From Canna indica (taxonomy: Eukaryota > Streptophyta > Magnoliopsida > Zingiberales > Cannaceae), in assembly GCA_034359265.1 (NCBI GenBank), contig CP136890.1:30856501-30920500 (forward strand): a DNA stretch of 64,000 bases. The letters run 5' to 3'. How positions within the stretch are numbered: position 1 is the first letter of the stretch; every line of letters begins with the position of its first letter. The translations under genes were made by a program, and so were the position numbers. The notes under the pieces were generated by a model. It searched no databases, had not been told where the DNA came from, and saw only the letters and a program-made list of their open reading frames with translations. Below, in pieces: positions 33,557-44,656 of this stretch.

Positions 33557-34800
33557 ATGGAGACTCACATTGCTGCGTTGAGCGATAGCGGTAGTAGTTC
33601 CACCGAACGCCAGGGCCGAGGTCATGGCCGGCGATGACGCAGAGGTCAGGGCCAGGGGCGGGGAAGAGAGAAGTCAGAGGAGGGGGTACAGGACCCCATA
33701 GTTGCTCAGCTACAAACTCAGGTGGCTCAGTTGACAGAGGCGCTCTACAGGGAGCAAGAGTTGAGGCAGCAGCCGTAGCCGGTACTAGTGGTACCCGTAG
33801 TGCCAGAAGTGACTTAGCCAGTAGCACCGGTGGTCAGAGTCCCAGGGGCGCCCACCTACGCAGACTTCATTAAGCTAAGGCCACCGGTGTTCACCGGGAC
33901 AGATAGGCAGGTAGAGGTCACCGATTTTCTGGGTGACTGCTATTAACTGTGTGTGGAGCTTGGGTGCTCATTCGAGTCCGCGGCTCGCATGGTAAGCTTA
34001 CAGCTTAGGGGACCGGCAAAGAACTGGCTACACACGTGGAGGGACCGTAGGACAACAAATGCACCACCCCCTACGTGGGAGGAGTTCAGGGCAGCCGTAG
34101 TGGAGCAGTACTTACCACTGAGTGTTCGCGATAAGCGGGCAAGGGAATTTGAGATGGTACATCAGATGGGTGGTATGTCCATGTCAGACTACGAGATGAA
34201 ATTCACCAGGCTCTCTAAGTACCACCTAACCCTAGTCGCTACTGAGACTGCCAGGGTCAAGAGGTTCGTTGGGAGGTTGAGACCCCAGATCAGCAGGCTC
34301 ATCTATTATACCGAGGACACCACATTTACTCAGGTAGAGGATGAGGCACTCAGGAAGGAAACATTGGTGTCGTTTGAGAAATTTGATGGACCTGCAAAGA
34401 AGAAGTTCCAACCTCAGGGGCAGGGGCCTGACCTTGGCACTCTAAGGGGACTGTTGTCGCTGCAGACCACCAGTTGAGCCGGGGACACAATAGTAGCCGA
34501 GGTCGTGGGGCCCAGGGTCAGGGGCAGTGCGACAGGTAGAGTCCGGGGATGCCACTCAGAAGTCAGAAATGCCACAGTGTGGTCGCTGTAACAAAAAGCA
34601 CTAGAGGACTTGCTATGGCTGCACGGATGCATGTTTCAGATGTGGACAGGTTGGACATTTTAGGAAAGATTGTCCGAATAGAGGTTGCCAGAGAATTGAG
34701 CAGTCGAAAGGAAAAGCACCGATGTCAGTTGGGACAGTAGCTCAAAAGGGTCCAATGCAGAGCAGGGGCCGCAGGCTAGTAACTCTAAGAGACTGTCTGC
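33557..34800 (+). pseudogene. gag: G3 gag, broken
   Basis: ATG at 33557 (METHIAALSDSG) opens a gypsy Gag. The N-terminal part is rich in Gly, Arg and Gln and has four in-frame stops before 33950. The capsid-like domain is open from about 33953 to 34477: ARMVSLQLRGPAKNW, WEEFRAAVVEQYLP, FEMVHQMGGMSMSDYEM, VKRFVGRLRP. This is the retrotransposon Gag family of Ty3/gypsy elements. After a frame change comes a CCHC knuckle CFRCGQVGHFRKDC near 34630-34672, preceded by a damaged Cys-containing stretch. Not functional. Confidence 0.85.
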
Positions 34801-34813
34801 ACGAGTTTGCGCC

Positions 34814-35058
34814 ATGAACCGTGATGGAGAAAAGGCATCTAAGGCAGTGGTGACAGGTACTATTTTAGTTAGTTCATTTGCAGCCAATGTATTATTTGAT
34901 TCGGGTGCCATACACTCATTTGTATCTGCTAAGTTTGCTGCTAATCTACCTGTAGCATCTTCTTTGCTTAATGTGTCGTATGTGGTGTCGATGCGTACGC
35001 GCGATACAGTAATAGTGGGAACAATTTTTTCCGATTGCGAGGTGCTTATATGCGAGCG
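34814..35058 (+). pseudogene. pol: G3 protease, truncated by E6
   Basis: Aspartic protease domain of gypsy type. TGTILVSSFAANVLFDSGA carries the catalytic Asp in DSGA, followed by HSFVSAKFAANL. It ends at CEVLICERV, where the E6 LTR starts at 35059. The remaining part of the domain and all reverse transcriptase are missing. The frame is open in what remains. Confidence 0.82.
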
Positions 35059-35836
35059 TGTAGGCAAAATGGCAACACTAGAGGGGTGGGGGGGGGTGAA
35101 TAGTGTGTTTACTAAATTAATTAGCCTAAATTCAATTTTAATCATTAACTTAGATTGTTTAGGCAATTTACGATTGAATGATTTGATGCGGAAGCGATAA
35201 ATCAATTAAGCACAAATAACGTATCAATGCAAACACGAAAATTTATAGTGGTTCGGCCCCAATGCCTACTCCACTACCTAAGCACCCCGCATAGGATTTC
35301 CAAACTAGTTTAACAAGATTAAATCGGTTTCCCTTACACAGAGGACTTTGACTCGAAGAGTCGCACTCTCAACCTAAGACACTTCCACACCCGGAAGTCT
35401 CCACCTTCTTATCAAGAGCACTCTTCCACCTCAACCCTAAGGGACAACTCACTTAATCCTAGCAAACTACGTTTAATTACACTGGTGGATTTAAACCTCA
35501 AACACGAAGGCTACCACCCAATTTCAAGACCTAACAACCCTAGGTCTTCACGTGCATAAATCCAAAAATAGTTACAAATAACAGTTAAAAAATACAAGTG
35601 AAGAGAGCTTAAAATAAAACCAAGAATTCGTGCTCTTTTCAAGCCTTGAAACCTCGAACTAGTGAGAAGATGAATCTTGAGTCAAAGTAGAGTTGAGGAG
35701 CAGACGGTGCTTGAAGAAGAACTCGACGGAAGAGCAGAGCGCGCTGCAATCGATCTTTGGAAGGCTCAAAACTCCCTTATTGCTCAATGAAATCTGTAAA
35801 AGTGGGAGAGAGAGGTTAAATGAGTTATATGAATGA

Positions 35837-35844
35837 TATATATA
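35837..35844 (-). promoter_or_regulatory. TATA box, E6 3' LTR
   Basis: TATATATA about 55 bp downstream of the palindrome cluster in transcription order. Confidence 0.55.
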
Positions 35845-35894
35845 AACTCTCAAAGGAACGACAACTCAATGGGCTAAAATCTAGCCGTTACACC

Positions 35895-36210
35895 CGCTCG
35901 GTTGATTGGCCGATCGACCGACCGATCGATCGCTCAAGCGACCGCCGCCTATTCTCTCTGTGCGGTCGACCGCTAGACGCAAAACCTGCGATCCTCAATT
36001 TGGCCGACCCATCGATCGACCAACGCAGGTCGCATCTTTAATGATCCGCAGGTCGGTCGACCGACAGAGCTACTGCCCATTTTGGGCTTCGATCGGTCGA
36101 TCGCCCGGTCGACCGAAGTAGCTTCTACTGCTTTTTAGCACTGTTTGGTCGACCGACTGGTCGACCGAAATGGCTGTTGCCATTTTTCTTACACTCTTCG
36201 GTCGACTGAA
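35895..36210. repeat. CpG palindrome cluster in E6 3' LTR
   Basis: Dense copies of CGATCGACCGACCGATCG, GCGGTCGACCG and GGTCGACCGACTGGTCGACC with spacers containing GTAGCTTCTACTGC. Same place as in E1 and E3 although the rest of the LTR has diverged. Confidence 0.8.
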
Positions 36211-36565
36211 GATAGGCTGATATTGATTTTTTTTAGCCCTTTTTCTTGCGCGCTTCATTTCCGGGTTCCAGCTTTGAACGAGCATCAACTTGGAGAGCTT
36301 TCGATGTGATCTTTGAGCACGTCCAATACGTCTTTGGTGCATACGTCGATCTTTGAAATGTTTCGCGACGAACCCGAGCGCGACGATCAATGTCCTTCCG
36401 ATTTTTCGATTTCTTCCGATTTTTTTTGATCGAGGACATCGAACGCTAATCGAAATGGAACCTGAAAGATTTCTCGGCAAAATATTAGTTCCATGTTTGT
36501 TATAATCAAAATCGAGATTAAGAGATTAAGAGATTAAGACCAAGGTTAAAAACCTAAAGCCAACA

Positions 36566-36800
36566 ATCTCCCCCTTTTTGATGATGACAAACATCCTTAA
36601 GAAAATATATTCATTAAAGCATATAGGATATCAACTAAGGGATTTCTCCCCCTATCAACATGCATATCTATGAAAATAAACTCCCCCTATCTATATGCAT
36701 GGATCTCCTATATTTTCCTCCCCTTTGCCTATAATTTTCTCCCCATTTACCATATACTTTTCTCCCCCTTTATCATATACTTTTTTCCCCCTTTTGACAT
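36566..36800 (-). other. Multiple polypurine tracts of E6
   Basis: The minus strand reads CAAAAAGGGGGAGAT next to the LTR. Further GGGGGAG or GGGGGAAA tracts lie near 36646, 36681, 36717, 36761 and 36786. Confidence 0.75.
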
Positions 36801-39800
36801 CCATCAAAAAGGGCAAGAAAGGTCAATCTAGTCAAAGGGATGAAAGACAAATATTTTTTCATGAGGTTGAGACTCTAAAGATTATTTTTCATGAAACATA
36901 GAAATCTCAACCAAAGGAATGGAAAACAAATATTTAATATGAAACTTAAATCATACATGATTTGTTCAAAACTAAATATTTGAATTCAAAATTAAATCAT
37001 GTATGTTCTCATATCTTTTTCATGACATTTTTAGATTTCATTCAAACTTTCAAAATAACAAGATATGGTCATTTAAATCATGTATATCAAGTTTGAAGTG
37101 AAGCTAATGTCATTTGATCCAAATATGAACTTAGCACATTTTCATTTAAAATAAGCATGAAAACATGAAAATGCTAAGTATCAAGTGTTTGCTATCTACT
37201 CATATTTTCTCAAACTTAGGCATCTAGACATTAAACATGACAGAATGTAAGTCTATGAATCAAGATTGGGCTTAAGATGAAATTTCTAAGTCACTTTGTT
37301 GACTTAGGTCAAGGTATATACTTCTAGTTTTCACAAATCAAAATTTTAAATTCATACAAAATCATATATTTGACGAAAAATTTTGATATCAATTGTTGGA
37401 TGAAAATTTTGATACCAATTGTTGAATGGTCATTTGAAATGCTTGTAACAAGTTTGAACTCAAAATGAGTTTTCTAAGTTCATTTTTCATCCTATATTAT
37501 TTTCAATGAAAAAATGAATATTTCTAGTTATCATTCAAATTATCAAAATTATTCCTATGAATGATTTTACTCAAGCAATGGTGTGAATGATATTAGAAAT
37601 GAAATAAAATAGTATGCATGAGTTTTCATTTGAAGATTTTGAAGAAAAATCAAAGTATCGGAAAGATTGATATTTCAAAAAGGATGATACTTTGTATTTT
37701 TGAAATCCAATTTCAAAATTCCATTTTAAATCAGATTCTTGATGAAACTTTTCAAAATTTTTACTGAAGAAACTAAATTTTTCAGTGAGGGTGTAGTTTC
37801 AAGAATCAATTAAAAATGATTTTTTTATATTTATCTAGAAATAACTGAAAATGCATACTAATTGTTGGTCGAAATGACATTTTCGTAATTTCCAGTTATT
37901 TTTCAAAGCATGTTCAATTTTCATTCAACCTTTTATGACATCACATAATGATCATGTAAAGAGTGTATGCCAAGTTTGAAATGAAAATTATATCCTTAAG
38001 TCAAGATATCAACCTAGCATGGTTTCATTCAAAACTAAGCTAGTTATTATGAAACTTGCTAAGTGTCAATCTTATCATTTACTCATGATTTTTAAAACTT
38101 AACCCAATGGGCACCTAACATGAGTAAATTTAAACATGTTCCACAAATATGGATTGAAAATAAAACCTTTAAGTCAACTTGTTGACTTGGGTCAACTTGG
38201 TTCAAAAGAGGTAAGCATGAATTGACCTCTATGTCATTTTATCCATATCCATATGAATTTTCCATTCTAAGTGCATGGAAACATATCATACCTATTCCTA
38301 AATATGTTTATGAGTTTTGGACTTAAAATGAAGTGACCAAGTCGATTTATTGACTTGGGTCAAATTTTTCAAGCTTAAGTCCTGTAATATGATTTAGTTA
38401 TCACATTTGTTCATCTAGATATGAATTTTCAAGTTTAACAACCTAGACTCATGTGATATGTGTATATAAACATGTTCATTTGGTGTTTACTCAAAATGAG
38501 ATCTCTAATAAGAAATTTCAAACTAGCCCAATTTCATTCAATATTAATATCATGAAATTTGCCTAGTTATCATGAAATTGCCTACTCATGAAAATTCAAA
38601 TATTTTTCATGCAAAATCAATCATGAGTATAGAGACATCATTAAACATGGATATTCAATTATTAAACTAAGATTTTGCAAAATTAAATCCATACCTTAGT
38701 CTTTACAGATTTTTGCCAAACTTGTCATTTACTTTTTAATTATCTTCATGATAGCATATCCTTCCAATGTTTACCACTTTCTTAACTTGCAAGTAGGATT
38801 CATTAGTATCAAAATGAAATTATATGCCAACTAGCAAGCTAACATACTAAATAGCAAAGGTTCAATGCAAAGTTTCATTTAAATACCTTAACCTATGCTA
38901 GATAGGAAAGATTCATTTTAAGGAGGTTAACATGATATCAAAATGAATCTAAGGGATCTTAAGATGTAAAACATTTGAGGGATAAGGTCCCTAAACATGT
39001 TTATCTAGTTTGGACTTAAAGGAATGTCTCTAATAGTAAGTATCAACCTAGAGCAAGTTTCATTTAATGAAATTTGCCTAAGTGCTAAGATTCTACCTAC
39101 TCATGAAAATTCAAGGGTTTACCATGCAATTCTAATCATGAGTATTGATACATTATTTAAGCTTAAGCATTGAGGCATAACATTAAGATTTGAATTTATC
39201 AAAGTTATACTTTATTCACGATGATTTAGCCAAACTAATCTTTTTTATTCTAATAAGCCTTCCATTTACAATAACTTGCAAGTATACTTTATTAATAGAA
39301 AATGAAACCAAATTTACATGCAAGCTATCAAACTAAGTAGCGAAGTGAAAAACCAAGTATCATTTTCCAAATTCAACTTCACTAAATAGCATGGATTCAT
39401 TTTCATATAAATCATTCATGATAACAAAATGAATCAAGAGATCTCAAAATATGAAATTTTGAAAAATAAGATCTCCAACCCTTCCTATTGGTTGAAAATC
39501 GAAAGCCACAATTAGCCTACGATTTAAAACCGCAAGGTCGCAGAGCCCATTACAGGCTACATAGGTCTCCGAGGAGACTAGAAATCAAAATTCAAAAAAC
39601 ATTTTTATGAAACTTATCAAGAGCGGAAAATCTCCTAACATTAAGCATATTTCAAACTCCAACTATAATTTAAGCAAGAGGGTATAGGAGATGATACAAA
39701 AGTACTTTTGATGCCAACCTTACTAAGGCATCAAGATAACTTGAAGTTGCAACCAAAGATGGATTCTACGTTAAAGTCCATGGTCAACTTCAATTTTTCA

Positions 39801-39807
39801 ATTTTGT
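36801..39807 (-). other. E6 long non-coding internal region
   Basis: 3 kb of AT-rich sequence without coding signal. It matches the E1 region in landmarks such as TTGACTTGGGTCAA (near 38190 and 38350) and AAGTTTGAAATGAAAAT (near 37972), confirming common descent and the period of about 170 bp. The hairpin block lies at 39470-39578. Confidence 0.7.
39470..39578 (-). other. Conserved hairpin block after gag, E6 copy
   Basis: The minus strand begins GTCTCCTCGGAGAC: the same stem as E1 and E3 with one loop change. Next AGCC/GGCT pair around a 7-nt loop, then CGGTT/AATCG around TTA (39520-39532). It lies about 230 nt after the gag stop. Confidence 0.65.
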
Positions 39808-41262
39808 TTACCCTTGTGTGGTTGCTCTCCCTACAAAAGAGCATGAGACCTTTGGTACCCAAATGACTTTGGGTCCTTGGGGGCTAGAGGGCTTTGCTAC
39901 CCAAAGTGTCTTAACACTACTTGGGTTCATTTTGAATGCACAATCATATATAGCATGACCATATGTACCACAACAAAAGCAATGTCCATGAAATTATTTC
40001 TTTTTATCCTTTTTGTAAACATGAGGTTTAAAGTTAGAATGCTTGGCATAAGAGGCATGATGAGCATGGGCATTCTTGGATGAAACATTTTTCTTCCTAG
40101 GATTTCTAAAAGATGAGACATATGATAAACTATTAGTTTTCTTATTCAAGAAAATAACCTCATTTTTCAAATCATTTATTGATTTATGTAAGGCTTGCAT
40201 TTGAGATTTCATCTTACTATTTTCATTTTTGATTTTCATATTTTCTACTTTCAAATTCTCAATCTCAACTTTTGAGATATTTTTCAATTCAATTTTCAAA
40301 TCATCATTTTCATTTTTCAAATCAATATTCTCACTTTTTAAGTCCTCAATTTCAATTATCATTTGTGAATTACCAGCTTTCAAAGCATCAAGATTATCAT
40401 GGCAATCAATACGTGAGGAACTTAGATTTGCCTTTAAATTTTCATTTTCTAATTCTAGAGCATGCAAATCCTTAATAAGCCTAGAGTTATCCTTTTAATT
40501 TTCTTCATTTCTTTACTCTTTTTCAAAAACATGGCACACATATTTTGACATTCTTCTACTAATTCTTCATATGACATTTTGAGTGAATGTGAAGAACTAG
40601 CATCACTATCATATGCTATATCTTTATCATGACTAAAAGTAGAATATTGTACCTCATCATGGATACCCATGAGGCAAACCTTGGATGTGCTTTCATAGTC
40701 ATGACAAGAGGATGCTTCTTGTGATTTGGAGGTGGATGTTGAAGCACTTGTCCTCTTTTCGGCATTCTTCTTTGATAAAGGATAATTCCTCTTAATGTGC
40801 CCCTTTTTACTTGCACAAGTAGCATATAACCTTTCTTTTTCGGCTTTTTGATTTGCTTCTTTGACTAGAAGCACTAAGATCATCAAAACCGAGGTTAGTA
40901 CTAGGGGGATGACCATTGTCATCACCACCCTCAACAAATGTATTAATCTCTTCGGTTTTAGCATAATCATATAACATATTTAATGTGGGCCAAATATCAA
41001 ATGCGGAAGAACAATGCATAACCTTTTCAAGTATTTCATTTGAAAATGAGCAATATATGAGATGCATTATTTTAGCATTCAATTCAAATAATTTAACTTG
41101 TTCTTGAGTCCAATCATTTATGTCAATGGTGGGCTCAACATACTCATTCTTTAGCATGCACAATAGATCTAAACTTTGTGTTTTAAGAAAGGTATACATC
41201 CTACTCTTCCAAACACCAAAGTTTTCTTCATCAAACCTAGGCAGTGCAAATGCTACCTAGAT
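39808..41262 (-). pseudogene. gag: E6 gag, broken
   Basis: Homologue of E1 Gag. The equivalent of the ATG is lost (AAAACCTTTGG replaces AAAATGACACT). Recognisable: FGVWKSRMYTFLKTQ-like start, WTQEQVKLFELNAK, EKVMHCSSAFDIW, LNMLYDYAKTEEIN, then a first knuckle in which the last Cys has become Tyr (KKGHIKRNYP). The coiled coil (40467-40120) is longer than in E1, with repeated LKSENIDLKNENDDLK heptads. A single His-rich unit (SKNAHAHHASYAKHSN) follows, then a second knuckle and the ATTQG end. Frame breaks lie near 40807, 40460 and 39994. Confidence 0.83.
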
Positions 41263-41322
41263 GCTACCAAAGGTTTTCGGATCGAGGCAAGATGTAGACA
41301 AGATGGTGAAATCTCAATCCAT

Positions 41323-41339
41323 GACCTGCTCTGATACCA
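41323..41339 (-). other. Primer binding site of E6
   Basis: The minus strand reads TGGTATCAGAGCAGGTC, identical to E1 over these 17 bases, two bases from the LTR. Confidence 0.88.
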
Positions 41340-42122
41340 AATGTAGGTGAAATGACAACACTAGAGGTGGGGGGGGGGGTGAATAGTGTGTTTACTAAAT
41401 TAATTAGCCTAAATTCAATTTTAATCATTTACTTAGATTGTTTAGACAATTTACGATTGAATGATTTGATGAGGAAGCGATAAATCAATTAAGCACAAAT
41501 AACGTATCAATGCAAACACGAGAATTTATAGTGGTTCAACCCCAATGCCTACTCCACTACCTAAGCACCCCGCTTAGGATTTGCAAACTAGTTTAACTAG
41601 ATTAAATCGGTTTCCCTTATACAGAGGACTTTGACTCAAAGAATCGCACTCTCGACCTAAGGCACTTCCACACCCAGAAGTCTCCGCCTTCTTATCAAGA
41701 GCACTCTTCCACCTCAACCCTAAGGGATAACTCACTTAATCCTAGCAAACTATGTTTAATTACACCGGTGGATTTAAACTTCAAACACGAAGGCTACCAC
41801 CCAATTTCAAGACCTAACAATCCTAGGTCTTCACACGGACAAATCCAAAAATAGTTTCAAATAACAGTTAAAAAATACAAGTGAAGAGAGCTTAAAATAA
41901 AACCAAGAATTCTTGCTATTTTCAAGCCTTGAAACGTCCAACTCGCCAGAAGATGAATCTTGAGTCGAAGCAGAGTTGAGGAGCAGACGGTGCTTGAAGA
42001 AGAACTCGACGAAAGAGTAGAGCGCGCTGCAATCGATCTTTGGAAGGCTCAAAACTCCCTTTTAATTGCTCAATGAAATCTGTAAGAGTGGGAGAGAGAG
42101 GTTAAATGAGTTATATGAATGA

Positions 42123-42130
42123 TATATATA
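42123..42130 (-). promoter_or_regulatory. TATA box, E6 5' LTR
   Basis: TATATATA at the position equivalent to 35837 in the other LTR. Confidence 0.5.
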
Positions 42131-42179
42131 ACCTCTCAAAGGAACGACAACTCAACGGGCTAAAATCTAGCTGTTATAA

Positions 42180-42520
42180 TCGCTCGGTCGATTGGCCGGT
42201 TCGACCGACCGATCGACCGCTCAAGCGACTGTCGCCTATTCTCTCTGTGCGGTCGACCGACGGGTCAACCGCTAGACGCAAAACCTGCGATCCTCAATTC
42301 AGTTGACCCATCGGTCGATCAACGCAGGTCGCATCTTTAGTGATCCGCAGGTCAGTCGATCGACAGAGCTACTGCGCATTTTGGGCTTCGATCGGTCGAC
42401 CGCTCGGTCGATCGAAGTAGCTTTTGCTGCTTTTTAGCACTATTTGGTCGATCGAGTGGTCAACCTAAATGATGCTGCCATTTTTCTTACACTCTTCGAC
42501 CGATCGACCGGTCAACCGAA
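42180..42520. repeat. CpG palindrome cluster in E6 5' LTR
   Basis: GGTTCGACCGACCGATCGAC, GCGGTCGACCGACGGGTC, GATCGGTCGACCGCTCGG and GACCGATCGACCGG among decayed copies with TCAACC or TCGATC. It holds a unit (GACGGGTCAACCGCTAG) missing from the other LTR. Confidence 0.78.
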
Positions 42521-42665
42521 TATAGGCTGATATTGATTTTTTTAGCCCTTTTTCTTGCGCGATTCATTTATGAGATCTGTCTTTCAACGAGCATTAACTT
42601 GGAGAGCTTTCCATGTGATCTTTGAGCTCGTCCAATACGTCTTTGGTGCATACGTCGATCTTTGA

Positions 42666-44645
42666 TGTCAGCACCCGTGTTGGTCGTACCTTCAGGCTCA
42701 AGAGGATTTGTGGTCTACTGTGATGCCTCTCGGGTTGGCGTGGACTGTGTTATGATGCAGTTTGACAGAGTCATAGCTTATGCCCCGCCAGCTAAAGGTT
42801 CATGAGAAGAACTACGTACCCGACGCAAGACCTAGAGCTGGCAGTAGTGGTTTTTGCATTGAAGCTCTGGCGCCACTACTTGTACGGGGAGGCCTGTGAG
42901 ATTTATACTGATCACAACAGCCTCCAGTACTTGCTTACCTAAAAGGAGCTGAACCTCAAACAGAGGAGGAGGCTGGAGCTCCTAAAGGACTATGACTGCA
43001 CTATTATGTACCACTCGGGGAAAGCCAATGTAGTGGCGGATACTTTGAGCAGAAAGTCCACGGGCAGCTTGGCCCATTTGGTAATTAGGAGAAGACCACT
43101 AGCTTGGGAACTAGCACTGTGCCTGGATGGGGGAGCAGTCTAGTCTATATCAGATTCGGGTACCCTGGTGGCACACCTGCGGATGCATTCCACCTTAGTG
43201 GACATGTTGCGTGCCGCGCAGGAGGAGGACGCATTTTGTTCTCTGACAAGGGATCTGGTCCGGAGAGGTGATGCAGATGACAGTTTTAGGGTCGACTCAA
43301 GGGGCGTCCTTAGGTTTAGAGACCGGATCGTGGTGCCTGATATGGCAGAGGTGCGCCGGCAGGTTTTGGAAATGGGCCATCGTTCCACTTATACGATGCA
43401 CCCGGGGGCCACCAAAATGTACCGAGACTTAAGGCAGCACTACTCATGGAAGGGCATGAAAAGAGAGGTAGCAGAGTTTGTATCCAAGTGTTTGGTCTGC
43501 TAGCAAGTGAAGGCCGAACACCTGAAACCCGCGGGGCTGCTTTAGAACCTCGAGGTGCCTGAGTGGAAGTGGGAGAAGATCATCATGGACCTAGTGACTG
43601 GGCTGCCTAAGTCAAGAGAGGGTTTGATTCCATTTGGGTGGTAGTGGATCGATTGGCTAAGACCGCACACTTCATTCCAGTAAAAATGACCTTTTCTACT
43701 GAGTAGTACACCAGACTATTTTTAGACAAGATTGTGGCATACCATGGTACCCCAGTAGTACGCCAGACTATTTTGGCAGTTCTTCGAGGAGACCTTGGAT
43801 ACTCAGGTGCGATTCAGCACAGCTTTCCATCCATAGACGGACAGACAGTCAAAGAGAACCATCCAGACCTTGGAGGATATGCTGAGGATGTGTGTCCTCG
43901 ACATGGTTGGCGGTTGGGGGAAACACCTGCCGTTGATTGAATTCGCCTACAACAATAGCTATCACAGTAGCATTGGTATGGCCCCATTTGAGGCCTTGTA
44001 CGAGCGGAGATATAGATCACTAGTGGGTTGGTTTGAGATATGAGAGACTCTCATGGTGGGTCCTGACTTGATCGAGGAGGTGATGGAGAAGGTGAAGCCG
44101 ATAAAAGAAAGGTTGTTGGTGGCTTAGAGCCGCTAGAAAATGTATGTTGATAAGAAGGCCAGAGAGTTGGAGTTCGCTGAAGGTGACTTAGTGTTCCTGA
44201 AGGTTTCCCCCATGAAAGGAGTAGTCCGGTTTTGGAGGAAGGGGAAGTTGAGCCCTAGGTTCATTGAGCCTTTCCCTATTCTCAAGCGGAGGGGCGTTGT
44301 GGCTTATGAGCTGGCTTTGCCCCCTAGCCTATGCAGAATTCACCCAGTTTTTCATGTGCCAATGCTCCGGAGATATGTGTGGGATGAGTCCCACGTGATT
44401 GAGCCGACTGCAGTTGAGGTGGACACGACAGTCTCATATGAAGAGAGGCCGGTAGAGGTGCTTGACCGATAGATCAGGAAGCTGAGGTCCAAGGAAATTC
44501 CCTTGGTAAAGATCAGGTGGGAGCATCACACCGAGCAGGAAGCTACTTGGGAAATAGAGCAAGACATGAGGGAGCGCTACCCCTCCTTGTTCGAGGATAT
44601 GGTGAGTCCCTGTGCTCTACCAAATTCGAGGACAAATTTTCCTTA
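42666..44645 (+). pseudogene. pol: G3 pol, RNase H, integrase and chromodomain-like tail, broken
   Basis: It begins just after the E6 junction with GFVVYCDASRVG (RNase H), then [13 protein letters not shown], the region equivalent to [12 protein letters not shown], and YHSGKANVVADTLSRKS. The integrase zinc region follows: MGHRSTYTMHPGATKMYRDL and KCLVC (HHCC). The integrase core begins WEKIIMDLVTGLP and is frameshifted between 43600 and 44030. The C-terminal domain is clear: ELEFAEGDLVFLKVSP, GKLSPRFIEPFPI, HPVFHVPMLRRYV, and a chromodomain-like end IRWEHHTEQEATWE. Stops at 43501, 43546 and 44470 and frame changes inactivate it. Such tails guide integration to heterochromatin in chromoviruses. 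Confidence 0.87.
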
Positions 44646-44656
44646 AGGGGAAAGGT
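44641..44656 (+). other. Polypurine tract of G3
   Basis: AAGGGGAAAGG directly before the 3' LTR start TTGTAATACCC; primes plus-strand synthesis. Confidence 0.8.

Larger units (their letters stand above)
35059..36565 (-). repeat. E6 3' LTR
   Basis: In plus reading it goes from TGTAGGCAAAATGGC to CTAAAGCCAACA. It contains a G-tract of nine (about 35088-35096), the GTGGTTCGGCCCC block (35249), TATA box and palindromes. Confidence 0.88.
35059..42665 (-). mobile_element. E6: third gag-only Sirevirus-like copy, right end deleted
   Basis: Minus-strand element with LTRs 35059-36565 and 41342-42665, primer site 41323, broken gag and a non-coding region of about 3.2 kb. The left flank is GAGCG. The right LTR lacks its last 200 bp or so and meets G3 RNase H sequence directly, so one deletion removed both the LTR end and the G3 reverse transcriptase. 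No pol and no second ORF. LTRs here are more diverged from E1 and E3 than those are from each other. Confidence 0.87.
41342..42665 (-). repeat. E6 5' LTR, outer end deleted
   Basis: Starts TGTAGGTGAAATGAC and has a G-tract of 11. It matches the 3' LTR to about TACGTCGATCTTTGA and then stops, about 200 bp short of the expected TGTTGG end. Confidence 0.88.

Noticed and set aside
36070..36480. Minus-strand ORF of 136 codons, very basic
   Set aside because: Covers palindromes and LTR sequence in E6 with no homology to a domain; the same region in the other LTR is not open.
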